From an uncultured Oscillibacter sp. (GTDB taxonomy: Bacteria > Bacillota > Clostridia > Oscillospirales > Oscillospiraceae), in NCBI GenBank assembly GCA_900551885.1, contig URXS01000016.1, positions 1-27,764 of the forward strand: 27,764 nucleotides of DNA. Direction: 5' to 3'. Positions 6,306 through 14,273 of the stretch are shown here, piece by piece. The first letter of the stretch is position 1, and each line of letters opens with the position of its first letter. A model generated the notes under the pieces. That model saw nothing but the letters and a program-made list of their open reading frames with translations, ran no database searches and was not told the DNA's origin. Both the position numbers and the translations under genes were made by a program.

Positions 6306-7310
6306 TTGGCGAAAAAAATCAAAGACACCGATTACCTGGTGATCTCCGCCCGGGTCAAGGCCATGGAGACCGGGCTTCTCACCCGTGAGCGGATGGAACA
6401 GATCCTGGAGGCCAAGACCGACGAGGAGGCTGCCAAGATCCTCCAGGAGTGCGGCTATCCCGAACTGGACGCCGCCGATCCGGAGGCCATGGACGCGGCG
6501 CTGTCGGCGGCCCGGGAGGAAACCCTGACCGATGTCATGGACGGCGCCCCGGAGCCCAGGTATATCGAACTGTTCAAACTGAAATACGACTATCACAATG
6601 TGAAGGCCCTGCTGAAGGCGGAGGCCATGGGCACCAGCGCCGACCGGATGCTGATGGACATGGGCCGGGTGCCCGCGGCAGTGCTGAAGGAGGCGGTCCG
6701 CACCGGCGAGCTGGACGAGCTGCCTCCCATGCTGGCGTCGGCGGTGGCGGAGGCCCGGGAGATCCTGGACACCACCCGGGACCCCCAGCTCAGCGACATC
6801 GCCCTGGACCGCTGGACCTACGCGGACATGGCAGCTCTGGCGGAAGACACCAACAGCGATTTTCTCTGGGGCTACGTGGCCGTCCAGATCGACGCGGCCA
6901 ACCTTCGGGCCCTGGTGCGGACGATCCGCATGGGCAAGAGCCCGGAGTTCCTGCGGGGTGTGCTGATCGAGGGGGGAGAGATCCCCACGGACGGCATTCT
7001 GACCCTCAGCGCCAACCACGGCAGCGGTATGGGCGAGGTCTACGGACCTACGCGCTTCGCCGCAGCGGCGGAGGCCGGGGCAGAGGCCCTGCGGGGCGGC
7101 CCCCTGACGAATTTTGAGAAGCTGTGCGACGACGCGGTGGGTGACTACCTGGCCGGCGCCCAGTACGTGCCCTTCGGCGAGGCGCCATTGGTTGGCTACC
7201 TGGCCGCCCGGGAGACGGAGTACACCAACCTGCGCATCCTGCTGATGGGGCGCGGCGCGGGGCTTCCGGCGGACGTGATCCGCTCCCGGCTGCGGGCCGG
7301 CTACGTGTAA
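6306..7310 (+). CDS. ntpC: V-type ATPase subunit C (rotor-to-ring adaptor, d-type)
   Basis: A protein of 334 residues, the usual length. It starts at TTG 6306 with AAGGAGG 7 bases upstream; no ATG or GTG is in a better position. The N-terminal DTDYLVISARVKAMETGLL matches the start of the family, and LFKLKYDYHNVKALLKA is the diagnostic motif of the first of three similar helical repeats. The protein is funnel-shaped and seats the D/F shaft on the K ring. Its position between E and F is that of the ntp operon. Confidence 0.92.
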   Translation: MAKKIKDTDYLVISARVKAMETGLLTRERMEQILEAKTDEEAAKILQECGYPELDAADPEAMDAALSAAREETLTDVMDGAPEPRYIELFKLKYDYHNVKALLKAEAMGTSADRMLMDMGRVPAAVLKEAVRTGELDELPPMLASAVAEAREILDTTRDPQLSDIALDRWTYADMAALAEDTNSDFLWGYVAVQIDAANLRALVRTIRMGKSPEFLRGVLIEGGEIPTDGILTLSANHGSGMGEVYGPTRFAAAAEAGAEALRGGPLTNFEKLCDDAVGDYLAGAQYVPFGEAPLVGYLAARETEYTNLRILLMGRGAGLPADVIRSRLRAGYV

Positions 7311-7325
7311 GGCGGGGTGAGAGCT

Positions 7326-7643
7326 ATGGCGACAACGTATCAAATCGCGGCCATCGGCGACTGGGAGTCCGTCATGGGCTTCCGGGCCCTGGGCCTGGAC
7401 ACCTATCCCGTCACCTCTGTGGAGGAGGCGAAGGAGAAGGTCCGTGAGCTGGCCAAGACCAACTGCGCGGTGATCTACCTGACGGAACAACTGGCCAAGG
7501 ACATGGAGGACGTGATCGCCCACTATAAGGACGAGCTGCGGCCCGCCATCATCCTGATCCCCGGCCGGGAGGGCTCTCTCGGCATCGGAAAGGCCAACAT
7601 CCAGCGGGCCATCGAGCGGGCAGTCGGCGCGGATATCCTCTGA
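7326..7643 (+). CDS. V-type ATPase central-shaft subunit F (NtpG in E. hirae naming)
   Basis: A 105-residue Rossmann-like small subunit. The N-terminal block YQIAAIGDWESVMGFRALGLD corresponds to the family's IGDxDxVxGFRLAG motif, and the C-terminal GIGKANIQRAIERAVGADIL is the usual tail that packs on subunit D. ATG 7326 is chosen because GGGGTG lies about 6 bases upstream; a GTG three codons earlier overlaps that site. It binds the D shaft and modulates rotation. The next gene, A, follows after an unusually long 80-base gap. Confidence 0.92.
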   Translation: MATTYQIAAIGDWESVMGFRALGLDTYPVTSVEEAKEKVRELAKTNCAVIYLTEQLAKDMEDVIAHYKDELRPAIILIPGREGSLGIGKANIQRAIERAVGADIL

Positions 7644-7652
7644 GATGTCAAG

Positions 7653-7668
7653 TGGGGAGCAGACTCCC
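7653..7668 (+). other. hairpin between the F and A subunit genes
   Basis: GGGGAG-CAGA-CTCCCC forms a 6-bp GC-rich stem in the only sizeable gap (7644-7723) inside the V-ATPase operon. No T-run follows, so it is not a normal terminator. It may act as an RNA processing or stability element that raises the amount of A, B and D, which are needed in several copies per complex (A and B at least). Confidence 0.35.
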
Positions 7669-7723
7669 CTATGAGCCCCCCGCACTCTTTCTGGCGAATC
7701 TATCCTGAAAGAAGGTATTTGTA

Positions 7724-9496
7724 TTGAGCGGTAAAGTTGTGAAAGTATCCGGACCGCTGGTTGTGGCCACGGGCCTGGCGGACGCCAATATGTCCGACGT
7801 GGTCCGTGTGGGCCCCCAGCGGCTGATCGGCGAGATTTTGACCATGAAGGGCGACTCCGCCTCCATCCAGGTCTATGAGGAGACCTCCGGCCTGGGCCCC
7901 GGCGCCGTGGTGGAGACCACCGGCGCCCCCATGAGCGTGGAGCTGGGCCCCGGCATGATCGAGGGTATCTATGACGGCATCCAGCGCCCCCTGGAGAAGA
8001 TCGTGGAGAAGGTGGGCGCCTGCATCACCCGTGGCGTGGAAGTCCCCGCCCTGGACCAGGAGAAGAAGTGGGAGTTCACCGCCACCGCCGCCGTTGGCGA
8101 CAAGGTGGTGGGCGGCGACATCATCGGCACCGTCCCCGAGACGCCGGTGGTGCTCCATAAGATCATGGTGCCTCCCACCCTCAGCGGCACCATCAAGAGC
8201 ATCCAGAGCGGCTCCTTTAATGTCAAGGAGACCGTGGCGGTGCTGACCACCGACGACGGCAAGGACGTGCCCCTGACCATGAGTCAGAAGTGGCCTGTCC
8301 GTGTGGGCCGTCCCTACAAGCACAAGTATCCCCCCAAGCGGCCCCTGTGCTCCGGCCAGCGGATCATCGACACCATGTTCCCCATCGCCAAGGGCGGCAC
8401 CGCCGCCGTGCCGGGCCCCTTCGGCTCTGGCAAGACCGTGGTGCAGCACCAGCTCGCCAAGTGGTCCGATGTGGACATCGTGATCTACATCGGCTGCGGC
8501 GAGCGCGGCAACGAGATGACCGACGTTCTGCGGGAGTTCCCGGAGTTGAAGGACCCCCGTACCGGCGAGTCCCTGATGAAGCGGACCGTCCTGATCGCCA
8601 ACACCTCCGATATGCCCGTGGCCGCCCGTGAGGCTTCCGTCTACACCGGCATCACCATCGCCGAGTATTTCCGCGATATGGGCTACGACGTGGCTGTCAT
8701 CGCCGACTCCACCTCCCGCTGGGCCGAGGCTCTGCGTGAGATGTCCGGCCGTCTGGAGGAGATGCCCGGCGAGGAAGGCTACCCCGCGTACCTGGCCTCC
8801 CGTCTGGCCCAGTTCTACGAGCGCGCCGGCTCTGTGGAGTGCATCGGCTCCGATGAGCGCCGGGGCAGCCTGACCGCCGTGGGCGCCGTGTCGCCTCCCG
8901 GCGGCGACCTTAGTGAGCCCGTGTCCCAGGCCACCATGCGCATCGTCAAGGTGTTCTGGGCCCTGGATTCGTCCCTGGCCTACAAGCGCCATTTCCCGGC
9001 CATCAACTGGCTGAACTCCTATTCTCTATACCTGGACTCCCTGAAGCCCTGGTTTGATGAGAATCTGGGCGAGGCTTTCATGGCCAACCGTGGCAAGGCC
9101 ATGAGCATCCTGCAGAACGAGGCCAGCCTCAACGAGATCGTGCAGTTGGTCGGTAAGGACGCTCTGTCTCCCTCCGATCAGTTGACGCTGGAGGTGGCCC
9201 GGATGGTCCGCGAGGACTTCCTGCAGCAGAACGCCTTCACCGATATCGACGGCTTCTCCAGCTATGACCGCCAGGAAAAGCTGCTGGCCATGATCCTGCG
9301 GTATGAAACCCTGTGCCGGGACGCCATCGCCAAGGGCGCAAGCGTCATGAAGCTCTTTGACATCCCCGCCCGTGAGAAGATCGGCCGCGCCAAGAGCGTG
9401 CCCGTGGAGGAGTATGAGCAGACTTACGCACAGATCCAGACCGAGATGGAGCAGCAGATCGCCGATGTGGTTGCCCAGGGAGGTGACGAGGTATGA
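7724..9496 (+). CDS. ntpA: V-type ATPase catalytic subunit A
   Basis: A protein of 590 residues, full length. It starts at TTG 7724 with AAAGAAGGT 8 bases upstream. The P-loop GPFGSGKT is at residues 231-238, followed by IGCGERGNEMTDVL with the catalytic glutamate region, and the Walker B region VAVIADSTSRWAEALRE. The long insert before the P-loop (about residues 115-190, GDKVVGGDIIGTVPET) is the non-homologous region that separates A subunits from F-type beta. It hydrolyses or makes ATP at the A/B interfaces. The stop overlaps the start of B by four bases (ATGA). Confidence 0.97.
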   Translation: MSGKVVKVSGPLVVATGLADANMSDVVRVGPQRLIGEILTMKGDSASIQVYEETSGLGPGAVVETTGAPMSVELGPGMIEGIYDGIQRPLEKIVEKVGACITRGVEVPALDQEKKWEFTATAAVGDKVVGGDIIGTVPETPVVLHKIMVPPTLSGTIKSIQSGSFNVKETVAVLTTDDGKDVPLTMSQKWPVRVGRPYKHKYPPKRPLCSGQRIIDTMFPIAKGGTAAVPGPFGSGKTVVQHQLAKWSDVDIVIYIGCGERGNEMTDVLREFPELKDPRTGESLMKRTVLIANTSDMPVAAREASVYTGITIAEYFRDMGYDVAVIADSTSRWAEALREMSGRLEEMPGEEGYPAYLASRLAQFYERAGSVECIGSDERRGSLTAVGAVSPPGGDLSEPVSQATMRIVKVFWALDSSLAYKRHFPAINWLNSYSLYLDSLKPWFDENLGEAFMANRGKAMSILQNEASLNEIVQLVGKDALSPSDQLTLEVARMVREDFLQQNAFTDIDGFSSYDRQEKLLAMILRYETLCRDAIAKGASVMKLFDIPAREKIGRAKSVPVEEYEQTYAQIQTEMEQQIADVVAQGGDEV

Positions 9497-10881
9497 TTCG
9501 TGAATACAGAACCGTAGAGGAGATCGTCAGTCCTCTGATGATGGTCCGCATGGTGGAGAACGTCACCTACGACGAGCTGGTCGAGGTGGAGCTCCACGAC
9601 GGCTCCATCCGCCGGGGCAAGGTGCTGGAGGTCAACGGCGATACCGCCGTGGTCCAGTTGTTCGAGTCCGCCGCCGGCATCAACCTGGCGGATGCCAAGG
9701 TCCGCTTCCTGGGCCACCCGCTGCAGTTGGGTGTGTCCGGCGACATGCTGGGCCGCGTGTTTAACGGCATGGGCCAGCCCATCGACGGTGGCCCCGACAT
9801 CCTGCCGGAGGAGTACCGGGACATCAACGGCCTGCCCATGAACCCGGCGGCCCGCGACTACCCCAACGAGTTCATTCAGACCGGTGTTTCCACCATTGAC
9901 GGCCTGAATACCCTGGTCCGTGGCCAGAAGCTGCCCATTTTCTCCGGCTCCGGCCTGCCCCACGCCAACCTGGCGGCTCAGATCGCCCGTCAGGCCAAGG
10001 TGCTGGGCGATGACGCCTCCAACTTCGCCGTGGTGTTCGCCGCCATCGGTATCACCTTCGAGGAGTCGGAGTTCTTCGTCAGCGAGTTCCGCCGCACCGG
10101 CGCCATCGACCGTACCGTGCTGTTCTCCAACCTGGCCAACGACCCCGCCGTCGAGCGTATCAGTACCCCCCGTATGGCCCTGACCGCCGCCGAGTATCTG
10201 GCCTTCGAGAAGGGTATGCACGTGCTGGTCATCATGACAGATATCACCAACTACGCCGAGGCTCTGCGTGAGGTCTCCGCCGCCAAGAAAGAGGTCCCGG
10301 GCCGCCGTGGCTTCCCCGGTTACCTGTATACCGACCTGGCCACGCTGTACGAGCGTGCCGGACGCCGGCTGGGCAACCCCGGCTCCATTACGCTGATCCC
10401 CATCCTGACCATGCCCGAGGACGACAAGACCCACCCCATCCCCGACCTGACCGGCTATATCACCGAGGGTCAGATCATCCTCTCCCGCGCACTGTACCGC
10501 CAGGGCATCCACCCGCCGGTGGACGTGCTGCCCAGCCTGTCCCGTCTGAAGGACAAGGGCGTGGGCAAGGGCAAGACTCGGGAGGACCACGCCGACACCA
10601 TGAACCAGCTCTTCGCCGCTTACTCCACCGGTAAGGACAACAAGGAGCTGATGAGCATTCTGGGCGAGGCCGCTCTGACCCCCACGGACCTGCTGTACGC
10701 CAAGTTCGCCGATGAGTTTGAGCGCCGCTACGTGAACCAGGGCTACGAGGAGAACCGCTCCATCGAGGAGACCCTGGACCTGGGCTGGGAGCTGCTGAGC
10801 ATCCTGCCCAAGTCGGAGCTGAAGCGTATCAAGCCGGAGCTGATTGAGAAATACTGGCCGAAAAAAGACGAGCAGAAGTAA
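9493..10881 (+). CDS. ntpB: V-type ATPase regulatory subunit B
   Basis: A protein of 462 residues. The N-terminal EYRTVEEIVSPLMMV is characteristic of B subunits. There is no canonical P-loop: the equivalent segment reads FSGSGLPHANLAAQI, the known SGSGLPHN-type B signature (here with A for N). ALREVSAAKKEVPGRRGFPGYLYTDLATLYERAGR and the C-terminal LLSILPKSELKRI are also typical. It alternates with A in the hexamer and contributes residues, including the arginine finger, to the catalytic site. It is translationally coupled to A through the ATGA overlap. Confidence 0.97.
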   Translation: MIREYRTVEEIVSPLMMVRMVENVTYDELVEVELHDGSIRRGKVLEVNGDTAVVQLFESAAGINLADAKVRFLGHPLQLGVSGDMLGRVFNGMGQPIDGGPDILPEEYRDINGLPMNPAARDYPNEFIQTGVSTIDGLNTLVRGQKLPIFSGSGLPHANLAAQIARQAKVLGDDASNFAVVFAAIGITFEESEFFVSEFRRTGAIDRTVLFSNLANDPAVERISTPRMALTAAEYLAFEKGMHVLVIMTDITNYAEALREVSAAKKEVPGRRGFPGYLYTDLATLYERAGRRLGNPGSITLIPILTMPEDDKTHPIPDLTGYITEGQIILSRALYRQGIHPPVDVLPSLSRLKDKGVGKGKTREDHADTMNQLFAAYSTGKDNKELMSILGEAALTPTDLLYAKFADEFERRYVNQGYEENRSIEETLDLGWELLSILPKSELKRIKPELIEKYWPKKDEQK

Positions 10882-10894
10882 GGAGGGGTGAGCC

Positions 10895-11608
10895 ATGGCG
10901 AATATCACGGTAAGCCCTACCCGTATGGAGCTCACCCGCCTCAAGGGCAAGCTGCGCACGGCCCAGCGGGGCCACAAGCTGCTCAAGGACAAGCGGGATG
11001 AGCTGATGAAGCAGTTCCTGGACACGGTCCGGGAGGTCCGCTCCCTCCGCTCCGAGGTGGAGGAGGAGCTGATGACGGTGCACAACTCCTTCACCGTCGC
11101 CTCTGCCCTCATGAGTTCCGAGGCTCTGGAGCAGGCTTTGCTCTATCCCAAGCAGAGCGTGGAGCTGACCCAGACCACCCAGAACATCATGTCCGTCAAT
11201 GTACCGGTCTACCACTTCCAGACCAAGACCAAGTCTGATTCCGACATCTACCCCTACGGCTTTGCGGCCACCTCCGGCGAGCTGGACGCCGCCGTGGATG
11301 CCCTGGGGAAGGTGTTCCAGAAGATGCTGAAGCTGGCGGAGATCGAAAAGTCCGCCCAGTTGATGGCGGAGGAGATCGAAAAGACCCGCCGCCGGGTCAA
11401 CGCACTGGAGTACGTGATGATTCCGGACACCCAGGACGCCATCCGCTATATCACCATGAAGCTGGATGAGAATGACCGCGCCACCACCACTCGATTGATG
11501 AAGGTGAAGGATATGCTCCTGAAGGAAGCCATCGAGGAGCGCCGGGAGGCGGACGCGGAGGCCGTCAAGGCTTTCGGTGTGTCTGAGAAGACTCCCGACC
11601 AGGTGTAA
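10895..11608 (+). CDS. ntpD: V-type ATPase central-shaft subunit D
   Basis: A 237-residue protein, slightly longer than many homologues. The N-terminal VSPTRMELTRLKGKLRTAQRG matches the PTRxxLxxLKxRLxxAxRG signature exactly in pattern, and the C-terminal TRRRVNALEYVMIPDTQ is the second signature (RRVNALExxxIP). Both ends are long helices that form the antiparallel coiled-coil rotor shaft. GGAGGGG precedes the ATG. It is the last V-ATPase gene seen; homologues of ntpH and ntpJ (the K+ transporter of the E. hirae operon) do not follow. Confidence 0.95.
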   Translation: MANITVSPTRMELTRLKGKLRTAQRGHKLLKDKRDELMKQFLDTVREVRSLRSEVEEELMTVHNSFTVASALMSSEALEQALLYPKQSVELTQTTQNIMSVNVPVYHFQTKTKSDSDIYPYGFAATSGELDAAVDALGKVFQKMLKLAEIEKSAQLMAEEIEKTRRRVNALEYVMIPDTQDAIRYITMKLDENDRATTTRLMKVKDMLLKEAIEERREADAEAVKAFGVSEKTPDQV

Positions 11609-11651
11609 AGGTATGCGACTTTCCACTGCTTTTGTAATGGGATAAAACAAA

Positions 11652-11695
11652 AAACAGGCGGTTCCCCGTGGATTCCATGGGGAAACCGCCTGTTT
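11652..11695 (+). terminator. strong hairpin ending the V-ATPase operon
   Basis: The left arm AAACAGGCGGTTCCCC (11652-11667) pairs with GGGGAAACCGCCTGTTT (11679-11695) with one extra A, and the inner GTGG/CCAT extends the stem around an ATT loop. The plus-strand tail is only TTTCCGTC. The minus-strand tail is T-rich (TTTTTTGTTTT), so it would work better against antisense transcripts. Confidence 0.7.
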
Positions 11696-11722
11696 CCGTC
11701 TGTGGCAGGCAAAAGATATGTG

Positions 11723-11751
11723 TTGCCGGCAGCAATATTTTGCGATATAAT
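11723..11751 (+). promoter_or_regulatory. fprA promoter, upstream of two
   Basis: TTGCCG (11723-11728), 17 bases, TATAAT (11746-11751), a perfect -10. Transcripts would start near 11758 and carry a leader of about 120 bases. Confidence 0.65.
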
Positions 11752-11789
11752 CTGTCCAGACCTGCGAAGTCAATGGCCGAAAAGAAGTC

Positions 11790-11818
11790 TTGACGAAATG
11801 GGTAAAGCGGTGTAGTGT
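11790..11818 (+). promoter_or_regulatory. fprA promoter, downstream of two
   Basis: TTGACG (11790-11795), 17 bases, TAGTGT (11813-11818). The -35 is near consensus and the -10 weak. The predicted start near 11825 lies just before a palindrome. Confidence 0.5.
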
Positions 11819-11834
11819 ATTTCCGTTAAGTAAC

Positions 11835-11848
11835 CACGCATTTGCGTG
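11835..11848. promoter_or_regulatory. 14-bp palindrome downstream of the fprA promoters (candidate operator)
   Basis: CACGCA-TT-TGCGTG is an inverted repeat with perfect 6-base arms. It sits about 10-24 bases past the start site expected from the second promoter and before the AAAGGAG ribosome binding site. That position suits a repressor that blocks elongation from both promoters. In RNA it would make only a 5-bp hairpin. Confidence 0.4.
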
Positions 11849-11879
11849 TGATTTTCGCTGAAAAGGAGAGAAAACGACC

Positions 11880-13085
11880 ATGTACTGCGTACAGAACATC
11901 CATGAGGACCTGCTGTGGTTGGGCGCCTCCGACCGGCGCCTAGCCAAGTTTGAGAATGTATTCCCCATTCCCCGGGGCGTCAGCTACAACAGCTACCTGG
12001 TGCTGGACGAGAAGACCGTTCTGCTGGACACCGTGGACCAGGCGGTAGGGGAGCGGTTCTTTGAGAACCTGGCGTTCGCCCTGGCGGGTCGGGGACTGGA
12101 TTATGTGGTGGTGAACCACATGGAGCCGGACCACTGTGCTACCCTGGGAGAGCTGCTGCGGCGCTATCCCAACGTTCAGGTGGTGGGCAACGCCAAGACC
12201 ATCACCATGATCGGCCAGTTCTTTGACTGCGATCTGACCGGCCGTACCCTGGTGGTGAAGGAAGGAGACACCCTGACCACCGGTCGCCACACCTTCACCT
12301 TCCTGATGGCCCCCATGGTCCACTGGCCGGAGGTCATGGTGACCTATGACACCACGGATAAGACCCTCTTCTCCGCTGATGCCTTCGGCACCTTCGGCGC
12401 CCTCAACGGCAATATCTTCGCCGACGAGGTGGACTTCCAGCGGGATTGGCTGGATGAGGCACGCCGGTACTATACCAACATCGTGGGCAAGTATGGCGCC
12501 CAGGTCCAGGCCCTGCTGAAGCGGGCCGCCGCTGTGGAGATCCAGTGCCTGTGCCCCCTCCACGGTCCCATCTGGCGCAAGGACATCGCCTGGTTCGTGG
12601 ACAAGTACCAGATCTGGAGTACATATGCGCCCGAGGACCGGGCTGTGGCCATCTTCTCCGGCTCCATTTACGGCCACACGGAAAACGCCGCCGATATTCT
12701 GGCCACCAACCTGGCCCAGAAGGGCGTGAAGAACATTGTCCTGTACGACGTGTCCCACACGGACGTGTCCTACTTGGTCAGCGAGGCCTTCCGGTGCAGC
12801 CACCTGGTGTTTGCCTCTGCCACCTACAACGGGGAGATCTACACTCCCATGGATGACTTCATCCGGGATCTGAAGTCTCACGGCCTGCGGCAGCGGTCCG
12901 TGGCCCTGATCGAGAACGGCACCTGGGCAGCCCAGTCCGGCCGGCTCATGACCGCTCTGCTGGAATCCATGAAGGATATGCGGGTCATGGAAGGTACTGT
13001 GACGTTAAAGTCCTCCGTGAAGGAAGCTCAGCGCCGCAGTCTGGAAGCTCTGGCCGACAATCTGGCAGCGGAGCTACTGCACTAA
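11880..13085 (+). CDS. fprA: FprA-family flavodiiron protein (O2/NO reductase)
   Basis: A 401-residue cytoplasmic enzyme with two domains. Residues 1-250 are a metallo-beta-lactamase fold with every diiron ligand in place: His80, Glu82, Asp84 and His85 in NHMEPDH, His148 in MVHWPE, Asp167 in SADAFG, and His228 in CPLHGP. Residues about 255-401 are a flavodoxin domain with the FMN phosphate loop SGSIYGHTENA (260-270). The family reduces O2 to water or NO to N2O, using electrons from rubredoxin or NADH-rubredoxin reductase, and so protects anaerobes. No C-terminal rubredoxin or flavin reductase domain is fused, so a separate donor is needed and none is seen nearby. AAAGGAG lies about 11 bases before the ATG. 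It is a single-gene unit with two promoters. Confidence 0.96.
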   Translation: MYCVQNIHEDLLWLGASDRRLAKFENVFPIPRGVSYNSYLVLDEKTVLLDTVDQAVGERFFENLAFALAGRGLDYVVVNHMEPDHCATLGELLRRYPNVQVVGNAKTITMIGQFFDCDLTGRTLVVKEGDTLTTGRHTFTFLMAPMVHWPEVMVTYDTTDKTLFSADAFGTFGALNGNIFADEVDFQRDWLDEARRYYTNIVGKYGAQVQALLKRAAAVEIQCLCPLHGPIWRKDIAWFVDKYQIWSTYAPEDRAVAIFSGSIYGHTENAADILATNLAQKGVKNIVLYDVSHTDVSYLVSEAFRCSHLVFASATYNGEIYTPMDDFIRDLKSHGLRQRSVALIENGTWAAQSGRLMTALLESMKDMRVMEGTVTLKSSVKEAQRRSLEALADNLAAELLH

Positions 13086-13103
13086 TACGGATAATATTTC
13101 CCA

Positions 13104-13136
13104 GCCCCCGCCGGTATTTCCGGCGGGGGCCTTTTG
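13104..13136 (+). terminator. terminator after fprA
   Basis: An 11-bp perfect stem GCCCCCGCCGG/CCGGCGGGGGC with the loop TATTT is followed by CTTTTG, starting 19 bases past the fprA stop. Confidence 0.92.
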
Positions 13137-13148
13137 CGTACGGCAACG

Positions 13149-13186
13149 AAAAACCGACTGCCGCGGACAGCGGCAGCCGGTTTTTT
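13149..13186 (-). terminator. terminator after asnA (works on both strands)
   Basis: The stem CCG-A-CTGCCGC / GCGGCAG-C-CGG has one mismatch and a 5-base loop. It is flanked by A5 on the left and T6 on the right, giving a T-run on either strand. It lies between the convergent fprA and asnA genes. Confidence 0.85.
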
Positions 13187-13224
13187 ATGCAAAATTCTCG
13201 GGTTTTATGTGATGGAAAACACCT

Positions 13225-14232
13225 TTACAGCAAAGTAATTCCAGCCTTTTCACAGGTTTCTACCGTCTCCTTGTCCCAGAGGCTGGCCTGGACCTCGCCG
13301 ATGTGGCAGGTGCCGATCAGCAGCATGCACAGCCGGGACTGGCCGATGCCGCCGCCGATGGACTGGGGCAGCTCGCCATTCAGGAGCATCTGGTGGAAGG
13401 GGAGCTTACGCCGTTCGTCGCAGCCGGCGGCGGTCAACTGGCGGTCCAGGGCCGCCTGGTCCACACGGATGCCCATGGAGGATACCTCGAAGCTGCGCTC
13501 CAGGACGGGGTTCCACATGAGGATGTCGCCGTTGAGGGTCCAGTCGTCATAGTCGGGGGCCCGGCCGTCGTGAGGCTTGCCGGAGCGGAGCTTGCCGCCG
13601 ATCTGCATCAGGAACACGGTGTGGTGTTTCCGGCAGATCTCCGTCTCCCGCTCGCTGGGGGTCAGGTCCGGGAAGCGGTCCTCCAGTTCCTGAGTGGTGA
13701 TGAAGTACACGTCCCGGTCCGGCTTGAAGGTCAGCACCGGGAAGGCATTGCGCAGAGCGGCGGAGGTGTCGCAGATGGCGCCCACGATGTCCCGCACCGT
13801 CTCCTTCAGATACAACTGAGTGCGGTTCTTGGGGTCAATGTGTTTCTCCCAGTCCCACTGATCCACGTAGATGGAGTGGAGGTTGTCCACCACCTCGTCC
13901 CGGCGAATGGCATTCATATCGGTATACAGGCCGGTGCCCAACTTGAATTCATACCGCTTCAGGGCCAGGCGCTTCCACTTGGCCAGAGAGTGGACCACCT
14001 GACCATCGGTGCCTACGTCGGGAATGTCGAAGGTGACGGGGCGCTCCACGCCGTTGAGGTCGTCGTTGAGGCCGGTCTTCCCGTCCACGAACAAGGGGGC
14101 GGAGACCCGGTGCAGGTTCAGCCGCACCGTCAGGCTGTGCTGGAACTCCTGGTGGATCAATTCGATGGCCCGCTGCAGCTCGTTGTTGGTCAGGGGCATC
14201 CGGTAACCGGCAGGAATGGTGATTTTGCTCAT
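13225..14232 (-). CDS. asnA: aspartate--ammonia ligase (AsnA-type asparagine synthetase)
   Basis: A 335-residue enzyme (E. coli AsnA has 330) that makes asparagine from aspartate, ammonia and ATP through an aspartyl-adenylate, on a class-II-synthetase-like fold. The N-terminal region with QRAIELIHQEFQ and LNLHRVSAPLFV, then GLNDDLNGVERPVTFD, are hallmark AsnA segments. Further on, VHSLAKWKRLALKRY, LYTDMNAIRRDE, HSIYVDQWDWEK and the C-terminal GGGIGQSRLCMLLI continue the match. It uses free ammonia rather than glutamine, unlike AsnB. GAAAGGA lies about 12 bases before the ATG. It is the second gene of a minus-strand unit, 41 bases behind gltX. Confidence 0.97.
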   Translation of the reverse strand: MSKITIPAGYRMPLTNNELQRAIELIHQEFQHSLTVRLNLHRVSAPLFVDGKTGLNDDLNGVERPVTFDIPDVGTDGQVVHSLAKWKRLALKRYEFKLGTGLYTDMNAIRRDEVVDNLHSIYVDQWDWEKHIDPKNRTQLYLKETVRDIVGAICDTSAALRNAFPVLTFKPDRDVYFITTQELEDRFPDLTPSERETEICRKHHTVFLMQIGGKLRSGKPHDGRAPDYDDWTLNGDILMWNPVLERSFEVSSMGIRVDQAALDRQLTAAGCDERRKLPFHQMLLNGELPQSIGGGIGQSRLCMLLIGTCHIGEVQASLWDKETVETCEKAGITLL

Positions 14233-14273
14233 AGGTTGAGGGTCCTTTCTGATTTGGTTTGGTGGGGGAGGGC

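Noticed and set aside
5655..7685. Long minus-strand open frame opposite the V-ATPase E, C and F genes; similar ones lie opposite gltX and subunits A and B.
   Set aside because: Same cause: the plus-strand (or true-strand) products are unmistakable, and the antisense frames lack starts with ribosome binding sites and recognisable domains.
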